Positions 1-8,535 of a stretch of DNA of 36,677 bases are shown here, in pieces; within the stretch, counting starts at the first letter, position 1; each line of letters opens with the position of its first letter. Source of the DNA: Komagataeibacter diospyri. Its GTDB lineage: Bacteria; Pseudomonadota; Alphaproteobacteria; Acetobacterales; Acetobacteraceae. Location: positions 1 to 36,677 of the forward strand of contig NZ_BDLU01000025.1 of NCBI RefSeq assembly GCF_006538165.1, read 5' to 3'. The notes under the pieces are model-generated. The model ran no database searches. It worked only from the letters and a program-made list of their open reading frames with translations, and had not been told where the DNA came from. The position numbers were made by a program, and so were the translations under genes.

Positions 1-432
1 CCAGCTCGCTATCATGTTCGATGAGCGGTTCCCAATGGCCTGAAAAAATGGCACCGCACAAAATTCTACACAGTCTCAGGCACACCGCTCAGCTTCTTCA
101 TGACGGCAGGGCCTGTGAGCGATTACACGGGAGCCGCAGCCCTTCTCGATAGCCTTCCCGTCGCATAGTGGATGCTGACCGATCGTGGGTATGACGCCGA
201 CTGATTTCGGGATGCCCTGGAAGAGAAGGGAATAAAGCCCTCTATTTCTGGCAGGAAATCCCGCAGCAAACCCGTCCCATACGACAAGAAAAAATACAAA
301 CGCCGAAACCGGATCGAGATCATGTTTGGACGTCTCAAGGACTGGCGGCGTGTCGTAACACGCTACGATAGATGTCCAACTGTCTTCTTCTCTGCCATCT
401 GCCTCGCAGCAACCGTCATGTTCTGGCTATGA
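1..432 (+). pseudogene. IS5-family transposase relic (C-terminal part)
   Basis: From about base 70 the plus strand reads as the C-terminal half of an IS5-group DDE transposase. It contains PLSFFMTAGPVSDYTGA, then LTDRGYDAD (second catalytic Asp), the arginine-rich RIEIMFGRLKDWRRV with the catalytic Glu, and an end at ATVMFWL before the stop at 430-432. The frame is broken by TAG at 166-168 and TGA at 202-204, and sequence upstream of about base 70 is not readable in the same frame. The element is dead. Its 5' end lies outside the window or is lost. A younger IS5-family copy begins 13 bases after its stop, so the two are adjacent or nested. Confidence 0.8.
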
Positions 433-444
433 GTTCTGAGCCTA

Positions 445-459
445 GAGGGTGTTATGTAC
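445..459 (+). repeat. Left terminal inverted repeat of the IS5-family element
   Basis: Reads GAGGGTGTTATGTAC. It pairs with the right end at 1292-1306 with one mismatch (position 13 of the repeat). Confidence 0.88.
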
Positions 460-489
460 TTTCGTGCGTGATTGGTTCAGTAATGCTGA

Positions 490-1299
490 ATGACGCAAGT
501 TCGGAAGCCGTATCCCTCTGACGTATCAGACGAAGAATGGTCGTTGGTTGTCCCGTATCTGGTTCTGATGCGAGAGGACGCGGAGCAGCGGCGGCATGAT
601 TTGCGCGAACTGTTCAACGGATTGCGCTACGTGATCCGCTACGGAATTGCCTGGCGCGCCATGCCGAACGATCTGCCGCCCTGGTCGGCGGTCTATCAGC
701 AATCCCGTCGCTGGATGGAGGCAGGCTGCTTCGAAGCACTGGCGTCTGACCTGCGGGCTGTGCTGCGCATGGCCTCCGGCCGCAAGGCGGAACCCACGGC
801 GGCCATCCTCGACAGCCGAACCTTGCGTTCGACACCGGAGAGCGGACCGCGCGCCGGATATGATGGGGCGAAACGCAAAAAGGGCTCGAAACTGCATATG
901 GCCGTGGACACGTTTGGCCATCTGCTGGCCCTGCACGTCACGCCAGCCAACCGGGACGATCGCGCCGCAGTCGGACGCCTCGCCGCTGCCATTCAGGAAG
1001 TGACGGACGAGAGTGTCGAACTGGCCTATGTCGATCAGGGATACACCGGCGAGAAGCCGGCCGAGGCAGCGCGGGCCCACGGTATCGCCCTTGAGGTCGT
1101 TAAACTGCCCGAGGCCAAGCGCGGCTTTGTCTTGCTGCCGCGCCGATGGGTCGTAGAACGGTCTTTCGCATGGGCCACACGATGCCGCAGACTCGTCAAG
1201 GATTACGAGCGCTACGCTTCAACGCTCGCAAGTCTCCATGTCGTCGCTTTCGCATGCTTCATGCTCAGAAACGCCGCTATACTCGCTCACGGTGCATAA
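490..1299 (+). CDS. IS5-family transposase, intact
   Basis: A 269-residue DDE transposase that would cut and rejoin the element's ends. The N-terminal region (PYPSDVSDEEW, then RYGIAWRAMPNDLPPW) is the DUF4096-like DNA-binding part of this IS5 group. The first catalytic Asp is in AILDSRTLRS, the second in YVDQGYTGEKP, and the Glu in RWVVERSFAW, which leads into the basic RCRRLVKDYERY helix typical of the family. Length and all three acidic residues are normal, so the enzyme should be active. There is no obvious Shine-Dalgarno sequence before the ATG at 490, which fits the low expression usual for transposases. It fills almost the whole element. Confidence 0.93.
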   Translation: MTQVRKPYPSDVSDEEWSLVVPYLVLMREDAEQRRHDLRELFNGLRYVIRYGIAWRAMPNDLPPWSAVYQQSRRWMEAGCFEALASDLRAVLRMASGRKAEPTAAILDSRTLRSTPESGPRAGYDGAKRKKGSKLHMAVDTFGHLLALHVTPANRDDRAAVGRLAAAIQEVTDESVELAYVDQGYTGEKPAEAARAHGIALEVVKLPEAKRGFVLLPRRWVVERSFAWATRCRRLVKDYERYASTLASLHVVAFACFMLRNAAILAHGA

Positions 1300-1306
1300 C
1301 ACCCTC
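1292..1306 (-). repeat. Right terminal inverted repeat of the IS5-family element
   Basis: On the minus strand it reads GAGGGTGTTATGCAC, matching the left end. It overlaps the last codons of the transposase, as is common in these compact elements. Confidence 0.88.
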
Positions 1307-1349
1307 TAGACGTTCCTCATCGACTGAAAATGCGGATACAGGCAGAATT

Positions 1350-1375
1350 GGCCATGCAGTCCCGGCCGCATGGCC
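1350..1375 (-). terminator. Stem-loop after the inositol dehydrogenase-like gene
   Basis: GGCCATGC at 1350-1357 pairs perfectly with GCATGGCC at 1368-1375 around a 10-base loop, just past the minus-strand stop at 1385. There is no clear run of U after it, so it is only a possible terminator. Confidence 0.35.
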
Positions 1376-1384
1376 TGAATATTG

Positions 1385-2392
1385 TTATCCTATTTCACTT
1401 ACATCGACGATGCGTCCGTCCTGCAGCGATTTCAGCGCGGCTTCGGCAAGGACCAGCGCCTGTCTGCCGTCATTGTAGCTAACGCCAACGGGGCTGCCAT
1501 TTTCCACAGCATCGACAAAGGCATCAATCTCCGCATCGAACGCCTCACGGTAGCGCTCGATGAAAAAGTTCAGCAGGGGCGCCGCGTGGTCGGTGAACGT
1601 GCTGCCAGACAGCACCATATGATGGGGGCGACGGTTTTCGGAAACCGCCATGCCCAGACTGCCAAAGGCTTCGACCCGCTGGTCATAGCCATATGTCGCC
1701 TCACGTGAATTGATAAGGATCGCCTGTTTGCCCGAAGCCGTGGTCATCACGACCGTGATGGTGTCCTCGTCATCCAGCGCGTTCATAAGGTTCGGCGCGA
1801 TCAGACGCGATCCCACGGCAAATACCCTGGTGGGTTCCTGACCCAGAATGTAGCGGGCCATGTCAAAATCATGGATTGTCATGTCCCGCAGGATCCCACC
1901 TGACTTTTCCAGATAGGCTTCCGGCGGGAAACCAGGATCGCGTGAGGTGATGATAAGCTGATGCAGTTCCCCGATCGTGCCGTCACGAACGGCTTCGAAT
2001 ACTGCCCTATGGCCGGGGTCAAACCGTCGCACGAACCCGATCTGGACCGGCAGGGTCGTATGCGCGATGGCTGCGGCACAACGATCTACCCGCGCAAGAC
2101 TGAGGTCAATCGGTTTTTCACATAGCACGGGCTTGCCCGCCGCGATTGCCTGTTCCAGCAGGTCGGCATGGGTATCGGTTGCGGTTGCGATCAACACCGC
2201 ATCCACGTCGGGCGAGGTAAACACCTCGGCTGCGGATGCCATTACGGGGGCGCCGGTTTCGTCGGATACCGCCTGCGCCGCAGCAGGGTTGATATCATAT
2301 ACTGCCGCGACATGTGCCCTGGGGTGGGCTGCAATATTGGCGGCATGCATGGCGCCAATACGGCCGCAGCCCAGAACTCCAATTCCAAGCAT
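1385..2392 (-). CDS. iolG: Inositol 2-dehydrogenase-like oxidoreductase (Gfo/Idh/MocA family)
   Basis: A 335-residue NAD(P)-dependent cytoplasmic sugar or polyol dehydrogenase. The Rossmann motif GCGRIG lies at residues 8-13. The family's EKP motif appears as LCEKPIDL near residues 92-99 and supplies the catalytic Lys. The substrate-side motif TIHDFDMARY carries the conserved Asp and His. Overall layout and length match myo-inositol 2-dehydrogenase, which oxidises myo-inositol to scyllo-inosose, but related enzymes act on other cyclitols and sugars, so the substrate is uncertain. AGGA lies upstream of the ATG at 2390-2392. No other inositol catabolic gene is in the window. Its neighbours are IS elements and broken genes, so it may be a surviving piece of a larger locus. 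Confidence 0.75.
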   Translation of the reverse strand: MLGIGVLGCGRIGAMHAANIAAHPRAHVAAVYDINPAAAQAVSDETGAPVMASAAEVFTSPDVDAVLIATATDTHADLLEQAIAAGKPVLCEKPIDLSLARVDRCAAAIAHTTLPVQIGFVRRFDPGHRAVFEAVRDGTIGELHQLIITSRDPGFPPEAYLEKSGGILRDMTIHDFDMARYILGQEPTRVFAVGSRLIAPNLMNALDDEDTITVVMTTASGKQAILINSREATYGYDQRVEAFGSLGMAVSENRRPHHMVLSGSTFTDHAAPLLNFFIERYREAFDAEIDAFVDAVENGSPVGVSYNDGRQALVLAEAALKSLQDGRIVDVSEIG

Positions 2393-2529
2393 GAGAGGTC
2401 TTCCTGATCTGATATATGATGGGTAAGGAACGGTACCTGTTCTGGCTGTTTCTCAGCACAGAAAAGAATAGTCGATGGTATTTCTTTCCCCTGGTGCCCG
2501 GAATTGGACAGGAAAGAGGGACAGCATAG

Positions 2530-3074
2530 TCAGCGCCGGAGCGACCGCTCGGCTCCGGTGGCCTTGCCGGGCCTACTGATATTGGCAGGCATGACCGCAG
2601 GGGCTGCGTTGTCCATGCTGTTGCAGATATAGGTCAGGGCGCCCGCAATCTGGTCATCGTACGGCTTCCAGGCAAAGGTCGATATCGCTGCCCCGGTAAG
2701 GTTGGCGGCCGTCATTGAGCCTCCGGTGTTCCGTAGGACGATATTGAGCAGACTGTTCGGGGGCATGGTGGCCGCCCACCGACGTTGTTGTTCAGCGTCT
2801 TGCTGCGGTAATCGCGCATGGATATGGTCTGCATATTCTTGTTATGTAAGACGTAAGTTTCCGTTTCCGGGGTATTCAGGATATCCTTACTTACGAAACA
2901 ACCGAGTTTATCGGGGTCACGAATGGTTGGAAAGTTGGTGAGGGTGTCGCACCATGTATTCCGTTCGATCGCAACAGCTTTTAGCCCCGTGCGTGTCAGT
3001 TTCGCCGTCATCACGGGACAGGACCAGCCCAGCCCGATACTAACAATATCGACCGTTGGCCTTTTGTAATTCAT
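2530..3074 (-). pseudogene. GMC-family dehydrogenase remnant with internal deletion
   Basis: On the minus strand an N-terminal piece (3074 down to about 2770) starts MNYKRPTVDIVSIGLGW, a degraded version of the FAD-binding start of membrane gluconate/sorbitol-type GMC dehydrogenases. It runs to LNNNVGG. In another frame, 2766 down to 2530 carries what looks like the C-terminal end, with LRNTGGSMTAA, AISTFAW and AGALTYICNSM matching the family's NTGG...ASAF...GALAY pattern. Functional members have roughly 520-590 residues; here only about 180 codons are left, so the middle is gone and the frame is shifted. The gene is dead. The family assignment rests on motif resemblance. Confidence 0.55.
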
Positions 3075-3839
3075 TTAGATGCGCCTTGTTTTTATTGTCA
3101 TTGTAGGTAGGACAACCCGAACATACTGTTTTGCCACGTATGCCAGTATCCGGCGTAGTCCGCCAGGTGCAAGGGGAGGGATAGGTTGGACAACATTCTC
3201 TTTGCCCCGTTTCTTACGCTCCAGTTCCGGTAGTTGTAAATCGTGCCCCACTGCCTCCGATCGGTCTGCAGCCAACAATGTCGCGATTACCACTGTATAT
3301 GGGATCGGCCATATTTTACGGTATTTTCAGAAGAAATACAAAATATTGATGGCACTGGCCTGCTTGTATTCTTCTGGTGTGTTCAGCAGCGCAAGGCCCA
3401 TTGTGTGGCATTGATATTCTGATCGGTAGCAGGTAGCGCCTTTACAAAGGCCATATGGCAGCCAGCGTCAATCTGTAATCCCGAATATTACATAATTCCC
3501 ATAATCGATCGCTGTGATAGTGAAAAGAAGTAAGCAGAGGCTGCAGTATATGGCACTGCGTGGTGTATGGCGCGCGATGTCGCCAGTGGCGATTGACAGA
3601 TGCGTAGCGACGGGGCTTGTAGTTGGCCCTCTTGTCATGTCACCCTATTTTCTCCCTTAATTAAGGGGGCCGCTGCGGTAATGGTCAGGCCGGGTCGTAC
3701 CGGCTGTTTATGACCGCGTCTGGTCCCGTGCCGAAGCTAACGCAGCGGGTAGAAACAGGTTATAATTAAACTTTGCATGAATTGATGCAGGACTGGCATC
3801 GTTCATGCACTCATCCTGGTGCAGAAAAGAACCGCGTTA
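3075..3839. other. Gap with no recognisable gene
   Basis: No frame has a protein I recognise. Short open stretches on both strands lack ribosome sites and motifs. Given decayed genes on both sides, this is probably eroded coding sequence, possibly from subunits that once accompanied the GMC dehydrogenase. Confidence 0.5.
3654..3667. repeat. 14-bp perfect palindrome
   Basis: CCCTTAATTAAGGG is perfectly self-complementary. It is not attached to an intact gene and its role is unknown; it could be chance. Confidence 0.4.
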
Positions 3840-4075
3840 GGGGGACATCGATCAACAGACACGTCGAACGACCAGTCTGTCAAAGACACCCAGGCGGCTC
3901 CACCGGATGAACCAGTTGTATCAGGTCTTGTGAGGGCCGTACCCATTCGGAGCATCTTTCCACTGAAACCCGTTTTGGATGACATAAACAATCCTGCTCA
4001 GAACCCGCCGGTCATCCACGTGCGGCACTCCGTCATCCTCACTGCGGCTACAGCAGGCTATATCACGGCCTAACA
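3840..4075 (-). pseudogene. IS5-family transposase relic (N-terminal part)
   Basis: The minus strand from about 4031 downward reads GVPHVDDRRVLSRIVYVIQN, then GFQWKDAPNGYGPHKT, an in-frame TGA, then YNWFIRWSRLGVFDRL, then a stop at 3852-3854. This is the N-terminal DUF4096-like region of an IS5-group transposase. The rest of the gene is absent here. It belongs to the same broad group as the relics at 1-432 and 18710-18860. The open frame on the plus strand over the same bases is only its antisense shadow. Confidence 0.72.
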
Positions 4076-4851
4076 GGCCCTGACATGTTGCATGCGTTCT
4101 GGTTCGCTATCCACGATGGTGCCATTCGTTATGTAAGCCAAAGAATTTAACGGGATGATGCTTACGTTCTGATAATATTGTATTAATAAACTTCACGACA
4201 AATTACCAATAAAGATGATGAATATTATATGCTTTCATGATGAATGAGTCATCTTCCCAATGAAGTTCTAAAAAATTTTATTACATATTTATTTCACTAA
4301 CATGATTTTTTTGTTGATGGTAATACTTGATGGTTGGCATGGATTGTGGAAAGTACGTCCATGAAATTTGAAACATTTTGAATTACTCCGGAAACCGAAT
4401 GAAAATGTCAGCGTTTTTTGCAAGGCTTTTCATTTTCCGTGATTCTACCGAAGAAAACTCATACTCTCTTTTGAGTGGGAAATCGTACCATGCCATTCTT
4501 TTTTATAAAACGGGATGCAGCGTATAGGGGAATTCATATCCAGACAGATCATGGTGTAAAATTTTCTGCGCAGGAATTGTTTATTCGACAATATATTCTG
4601 CATATAGTACGGCTGGGTATATCTTATTATAAAATAAAATACAAATATATATTTCATATATCAATTTTTTTAAAAATAATTCGATAATATATATGACGCA
4701 TTTTTACAAAATGCACGCATATCTATCCATGGCGCCATGATGTGCCAATCGATTATAAAAGAATAATTGATACTGTACAGAAACATATATCATGTTTCTG
4801 GTTTGCAAAGGAAATTCGGCCCACGAATTCTTCCATGGAGTCTTATGCGCC
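4076..4851. other. AT-rich non-coding stretch ahead of the NRPS-like gene
   Basis: Composition shifts sharply to AT from about 4130, with many runs of A or T and TA-rich tracts around 4620-4700, unlike the GC-rich neighbours. Short frames on both strands (about 4445-4690) have no motif or ribosome site and look accidental. The stretch probably holds the promoter of the 4852 gene, and TA-rich candidates are too many to choose one. It marks the left edge of an island likely acquired by transfer. Confidence 0.6.
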
Positions 4852-7395
4852 ATGCCATCTCATATCAAATCCTCCAGTCTGGCTGTAATTGATAAAGAGT
4901 TTCAGCAACAGACAGTACAGAGAATTCATCATTTATTTGTCAGGCAGGTCAGTATTCGTCCTGATTGTACCGCACTTGTGTATAATGATCAGGTGTTGTG
5001 TTACCGGGATCTGGAAGAACGGTCCAATCAGTTGGCCCGACATTTACGTGGTCGTGGTGTCCGTGCCGGGACATTGGTGGCGATATGTCTGGAACGTTCA
5101 CCTGAATTAATCATAACCATTCTGGCCGTTATGAAAGCCGGTGGGGCATACATTCCCCTTGATCCTGCCTATCCTGCCGAACGCATTGCAATGATGCTTG
5201 CAGACTGTGTTCCTCCGCTTCTGGTTACGCAATCCAGGCTATTTGTTACTCCAGATTTTTCTGGATGGCGTCTGGCACTGGATGTCGAGGCGGGAATGAT
5301 CAATGCATGGAGTACAACGCCCCTGGATGAAAGCGCAAACAACATAGATCTGGCCTGTATTTTCTATACATCAGGATCAACAGGTCGTCCAAAAGGGGTC
5401 GTGCTGCGCCATACTGCAAGCGCGGTTATTGAAAGTCTGGCGGAAACATTCAGGCCTGAAGATCTGGCATGTGGTGCGGTAACAACCTCAATCTGTTTTG
5501 ATCCTTCAATACTGGAAATATTCCTGCCCCTCAGTGTTGGTGGCACCGTTCTGCTGAAGCGTGATCTTCTTGAACCCTTTGCACCAACTGAAATGCCCAC
5601 ATGGCTGAATGGTGTTCCTTCAGCTTTTGCTTTGCTGGCTCAGGCACGCCGTATTCCTGATTCCGTTCGTGTCATCAGCGTTGGCGGTGAAAAGCTGACG
5701 GCGATACTGGCACGGGAGATTTATGCAAAATCATCCGTTCGGGCGGTCAGGAATCATTACGGTCCGACCGAAGCAACCATCTGTACTACAATTGCTCATG
5801 TGCCACGCGATATTCGTGTTGATCCGCCCATTGGCAAGGCCATAGCTGATGCACGATTATATGTAATGGATCAGGACGGGAAACCGGTCACGCGCGGCGA
5901 AATGGGAGAACTGTTCATCGGCGGCCCATTACTTGCCATTGAATATCTGAACCAGCCCGGACTGACGGCTGAACGTTTTGTGTCTGATCCATTCGTGCCG
6001 GAAGGAAGGATGTACCGTACTGGCGATCTTGTGCGGGAAATGGAAGATGGCAATCTGTTGTTCTTGGGACGATGCGGACGGCTGATAAAATTTCGTGGAT
6101 ATCGTATTGAACTGGATGAAGTGGAATCCGCGCTGGCGCGTATTCCGGATGTTCATGCGGCTGCGGTCATTGCGGTCGAACGAGAAGAAAGAACTGAACA
6201 TCTTGCAGCCTTTGTCGTGTCGGATCAGTCCGTGACACTGGCGCAGGTACGACGCGCGCTGCGCACGATGTTGCCTGATTACATGCTGCCCACACGGCTG
6301 ACGGTTCTGGATCATCTGCCATTAAGCCCAGTGGGGAAAATCGACCGTGCAGCACTGACCGCAATGGAAGTGGATGAAATGCAGGATATCGTAAGTTCCG
6401 GTAACGTCCTGCGTCCGGTGGAAGAAGTGGTTGTCGGCGTATTCCGCGATATTCTTCAGCAGCCATTCCTGACTCAGTGCGACGACTTTTTTGATCATGG
6501 CGGAGATTCCCTTCTGGCTGAGCAGGCCGCCATACGGCTGGAGGAACTGCTGGGGCATGTCATTCCAGCTTCGTTGCTGTACCATGGACGCAACGCTCAG
6601 GCCCTTGCCCCCATCGTGCAACGACAGGAGAAGGTTCCGGGCCATATTACGGTGCTGCAGGCGGGTGGGGATAGAACGCCCATATTCTGCCTTCCTGATG
6701 TTTTCGGTCGCCCCCTCAGCTTTCTTACCTTTGCCCGGCATTTCCAGGATGACCGTCCGATTTATGGGCTGTCAGCGGTCCCGCTGGAGGCTGAACTGAT
6801 CAAACGGCCCGTTCTGGCCAAACTGACATCCGCTTATGTAACTGAAATGCGGAAACTGCAGCCGGTTGGTCCATATATACTGGCGGCATATTCCGCCGGG
6901 GCAATTCCAGCGATAGATATTGCCTGTACACTGGAAAATAGTGGCTGCATGGTAACGTTGATATTGATTGATCCACGGACGCAGCATATCGCGGTAGATG
7001 TTCGAAACTGGTTACGTCGTTACAGGCGCGCTGCCCATACATTCGTGAAATCAGGATACCAGAAAGCCCGTAACTGTATCCGGCAGCGGGACCTGCCGGA
7101 GTGGATACCTGTGGCCTATCGTGAAATGGCGGTAGCCCTTGTCCGGGCAGAAGCCGACTGGACCCCGCGTATTTATAATGGCCGTACGATTATTGCGATC
7201 TGCCGTCCCCAGTCACGGCTGACCAATGGGCTGTTGCACCTTCGCACGACCATCCTGCGGTGTGCGCCATATGGCTGGGCACGGGTTCTGAAAGGGAAAA
7301 CCGTTACGGAAGTATTCGATGCTGATCATTATGACATCATGCGTGATCCGTTCATTCATAACCTGATCCGTTTTGTCCGGTTGCATCTTATATAA
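4852..7395 (+). CDS. NRPS-like single-module enzyme: adenylation, carrier, thioesterase
   Basis: About 847 residues from the ATG at 4852, which has GGAG 11 bases upstream; an in-frame ATG at 4792 would add 20 unrelated residues (numbering below uses 4792). The adenylation domain (about 45-525) has FYTSGSTGRPKGV (191-203), NHYGPTEAT (321-329), YRTGDL (408-413), FRGYRIELDEVE (434-445) and the catalytic Lys516 in SPVGKID. A4 reads FDPS; its Asp237 suggests an amino-acid substrate. The carrier domain has DDFFDHGGDSL with the phosphopantetheine Ser573. The thioesterase (about 625-867) has nucleophile Ser701 in AYSAG, a possible Asp727 and His846 in DADHYDIM. There is no condensation domain, so it activates one monomer and releases, cyclises or dimerises it. 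The next gene starts 78 bases downstream. The product is unknown. Confidence 0.88.
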   Translation: MPSHIKSSSLAVIDKEFQQQTVQRIHHLFVRQVSIRPDCTALVYNDQVLCYRDLEERSNQLARHLRGRGVRAGTLVAICLERSPELIITILAVMKAGGAYIPLDPAYPAERIAMMLADCVPPLLVTQSRLFVTPDFSGWRLALDVEAGMINAWSTTPLDESANNIDLACIFYTSGSTGRPKGVVLRHTASAVIESLAETFRPEDLACGAVTTSICFDPSILEIFLPLSVGGTVLLKRDLLEPFAPTEMPTWLNGVPSAFALLAQARRIPDSVRVISVGGEKLTAILAREIYAKSSVRAVRNHYGPTEATICTTIAHVPRDIRVDPPIGKAIADARLYVMDQDGKPVTRGEMGELFIGGPLLAIEYLNQPGLTAERFVSDPFVPEGRMYRTGDLVREMEDGNLLFLGRCGRLIKFRGYRIELDEVESALARIPDVHAAAVIAVEREERTEHLAAFVVSDQSVTLAQVRRALRTMLPDYMLPTRLTVLDHLPLSPVGKIDRAALTAMEVDEMQDIVSSGNVLRPVEEVVVGVFRDILQQPFLTQCDDFFDHGGDSLLAEQAAIRLEELLGHVIPASLLYHGRNAQALAPIVQRQEKVPGHITVLQAGGDRTPIFCLPDVFGRPLSFLTFARHFQDDRPIYGLSAVPLEAELIKRPVLAKLTSAYVTEMRKLQPVGPYILAAYSAGAIPAIDIACTLENSGCMVTLILIDPRTQHIAVDVRNWLRRYRRAAHTFVKSGYQKARNCIRQRDLPEWIPVAYREMAVALVRAEADWTPRIYNGRTIIAICRPQSRLTNGLLHLRTTILRCAPYGWARVLKGKTVTEVFDADHYDIMRDPFIHNLIRFVRLHLI

Positions 7396-7473
7396 TAAGG
7401 TAAAATATCAATAATTTTATTCCGTTTGATGAAAAAAGTAATGCGCGACATAATAAAATAAAGGATGAAGCCC

Positions 7474-8535
7474 GTGAAGCATGAGCATATCTTTCTTCCC
7501 ATGCCCAGGAATCTTTTGCATGGAAACATATGGGTGGACCGTGAATTTGGTCCCTATCTTGTGCAATACGTAAACAGTCTGTCCCGATATGCTGCTGGGG
7601 CAGTAATGGATACCTGCCCGCACCGTGCTGCTGATATGGTGTATGGGCCCTATGCGCTGGACCTGAATGAATACAAAGTGCCTGATGCCCAGCGTAAAGC
7701 CGACCATGGTATGTTTGACAGGTATTTTGGTATTGCGCGTGTTAACATGGATGTCAGTCCCATCGATATGCTGGGCGCATCGTGCATTATTGTAATGTCT
7801 GCATTCCTTGGCATCAAACAGGCTGAATGGTTATACAATACCGATCAGTCACGTAGTATTATTGATGGAATGTACACAGTTCTGAAATGGGTTCTGTCAT
7901 ACCATGATCATGATATGGAACAACCATATCATGATATATTTCAACGGATCAGCACTGCATCATCCCAGTTGGGACCCGGTTCGGAAAGAAATAATATATC
8001 TCCGCCTCTCATTCTTAACCGATGGAAAATAGGGCATCAGATTTTTTTTATCCTGATCCAGGGTATTCTTCTATGTTGCCGGAATATTTCCAGTGAACCT
8101 GATCTAAAAAAAGTAAATACCCTTGCACGTGATCTGCAGTACGTTCTGGTGGCATCCCGGTTTGCCATGGAATTTGCAGGAGATATGCTGCCTGCGGATT
8201 ATATTTCTGTTGTTCGGCCACATATGTCGCAGATGTCACCATCCTTTAGCGGGCTTTTCCTTGAAGACCATGCCGTGATGCTGATCGAATTTAAAAAAGT
8301 AAATCAACGTATTGGTGCGGATGACAGAAGTGGACTGGTCAGTATCATATCGGAACTGTACGAAGCGCATGCCAGCGTGTGTGAGCACGTAATGGGAAAG
8401 AACAAACAGAGTCTGATGTCAGCCCGGCATAAGAGCGATACGCTGTCCGCGGCCCATGATTTGCGTAACAAATGGCTGAAGCGTGCGACATCAAGATTCG
8501 ATCCTCCGGATAAACCTGCCTCCTGTCCCTTTTAA
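7474..8535 (+). CDS. PrnB-like protein (possible heme-dependent tailoring enzyme)
   Basis: About 353 residues. I chose GTG at 7474 because AAGGA (7461-7465) stands 8 bases before it; the ATG at 7465 overlaps that site. No textbook motif is present. By eye it resembles PrnB (DUF1864), the IDO/TDO-superfamily heme protein that rearranges 7-chlorotryptophan in pyrrolnitrin synthesis. Similar parts are HRAADMVYGPYALDLNEYKVPD near residue 53 (compare PrnB's LNRNKDVP segment), LPADYISVVRPHM near 242 (PrnB DELRPFY) and CEHVMG, where His308 (numbered from 7465) could match PrnB's heme ligand His313. Length fits (PrnB 361). The comparison is from memory, so family and heme binding are tentative. AT-rich codon use matches the preceding NRPS-like gene, suggesting joint acquisition and one transcript. 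Confidence 0.5.
   Translation: MKHEHIFLPMPRNLLHGNIWVDREFGPYLVQYVNSLSRYAAGAVMDTCPHRAADMVYGPYALDLNEYKVPDAQRKADHGMFDRYFGIARVNMDVSPIDMLGASCIIVMSAFLGIKQAEWLYNTDQSRSIIDGMYTVLKWVLSYHDHDMEQPYHDIFQRISTASSQLGPGSERNNISPPLILNRWKIGHQIFFILIQGILLCCRNISSEPDLKKVNTLARDLQYVLVASRFAMEFAGDMLPADYISVVRPHMSQMSPSFSGLFLEDHAVMLIEFKKVNQRIGADDRSGLVSIISELYEAHASVCEHVMGKNKQSLMSARHKSDTLSAAHDLRNKWLKRATSRFDPPDKPASCPF

Larger units (their letters stand above)
445..1306 (+). mobile_element. Complete IS5-family insertion sequence
   Basis: This is an 862-bp element with one transposase gene. Its ends match as inverted repeats over 15 bases with one mismatch: GAGGGTGTTATGTAC on the left and GAGGGTGTTATGCAC on the right, read inward. 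A TA dinucleotide flanks both ends (443-444 and 1307-1308), as expected for the small TA target duplications of IS5 subgroups such as IS427. Including the first and last element bases, both junctions read CTAG. The intact reading frame and clean ends suggest a recent insertion. It sits just downstream of an older transposase relic. Confidence 0.88.

Noticed and set aside
3819..4073. Plus-strand open frame of 84 codons
   Set aside because: The opposite strand reads as an IS5-type transposase N-terminus (VDDRRVLSRIVYVIQNGFQWK), so the plus-strand frame is its shadow.
4475..4687. Small plus-strand frame in the AT-rich leader
   Set aside because: Low-complexity, hydrophobic and basic composition expected of AT-rich DNA, with a competing minus-strand frame and no ribosome site.
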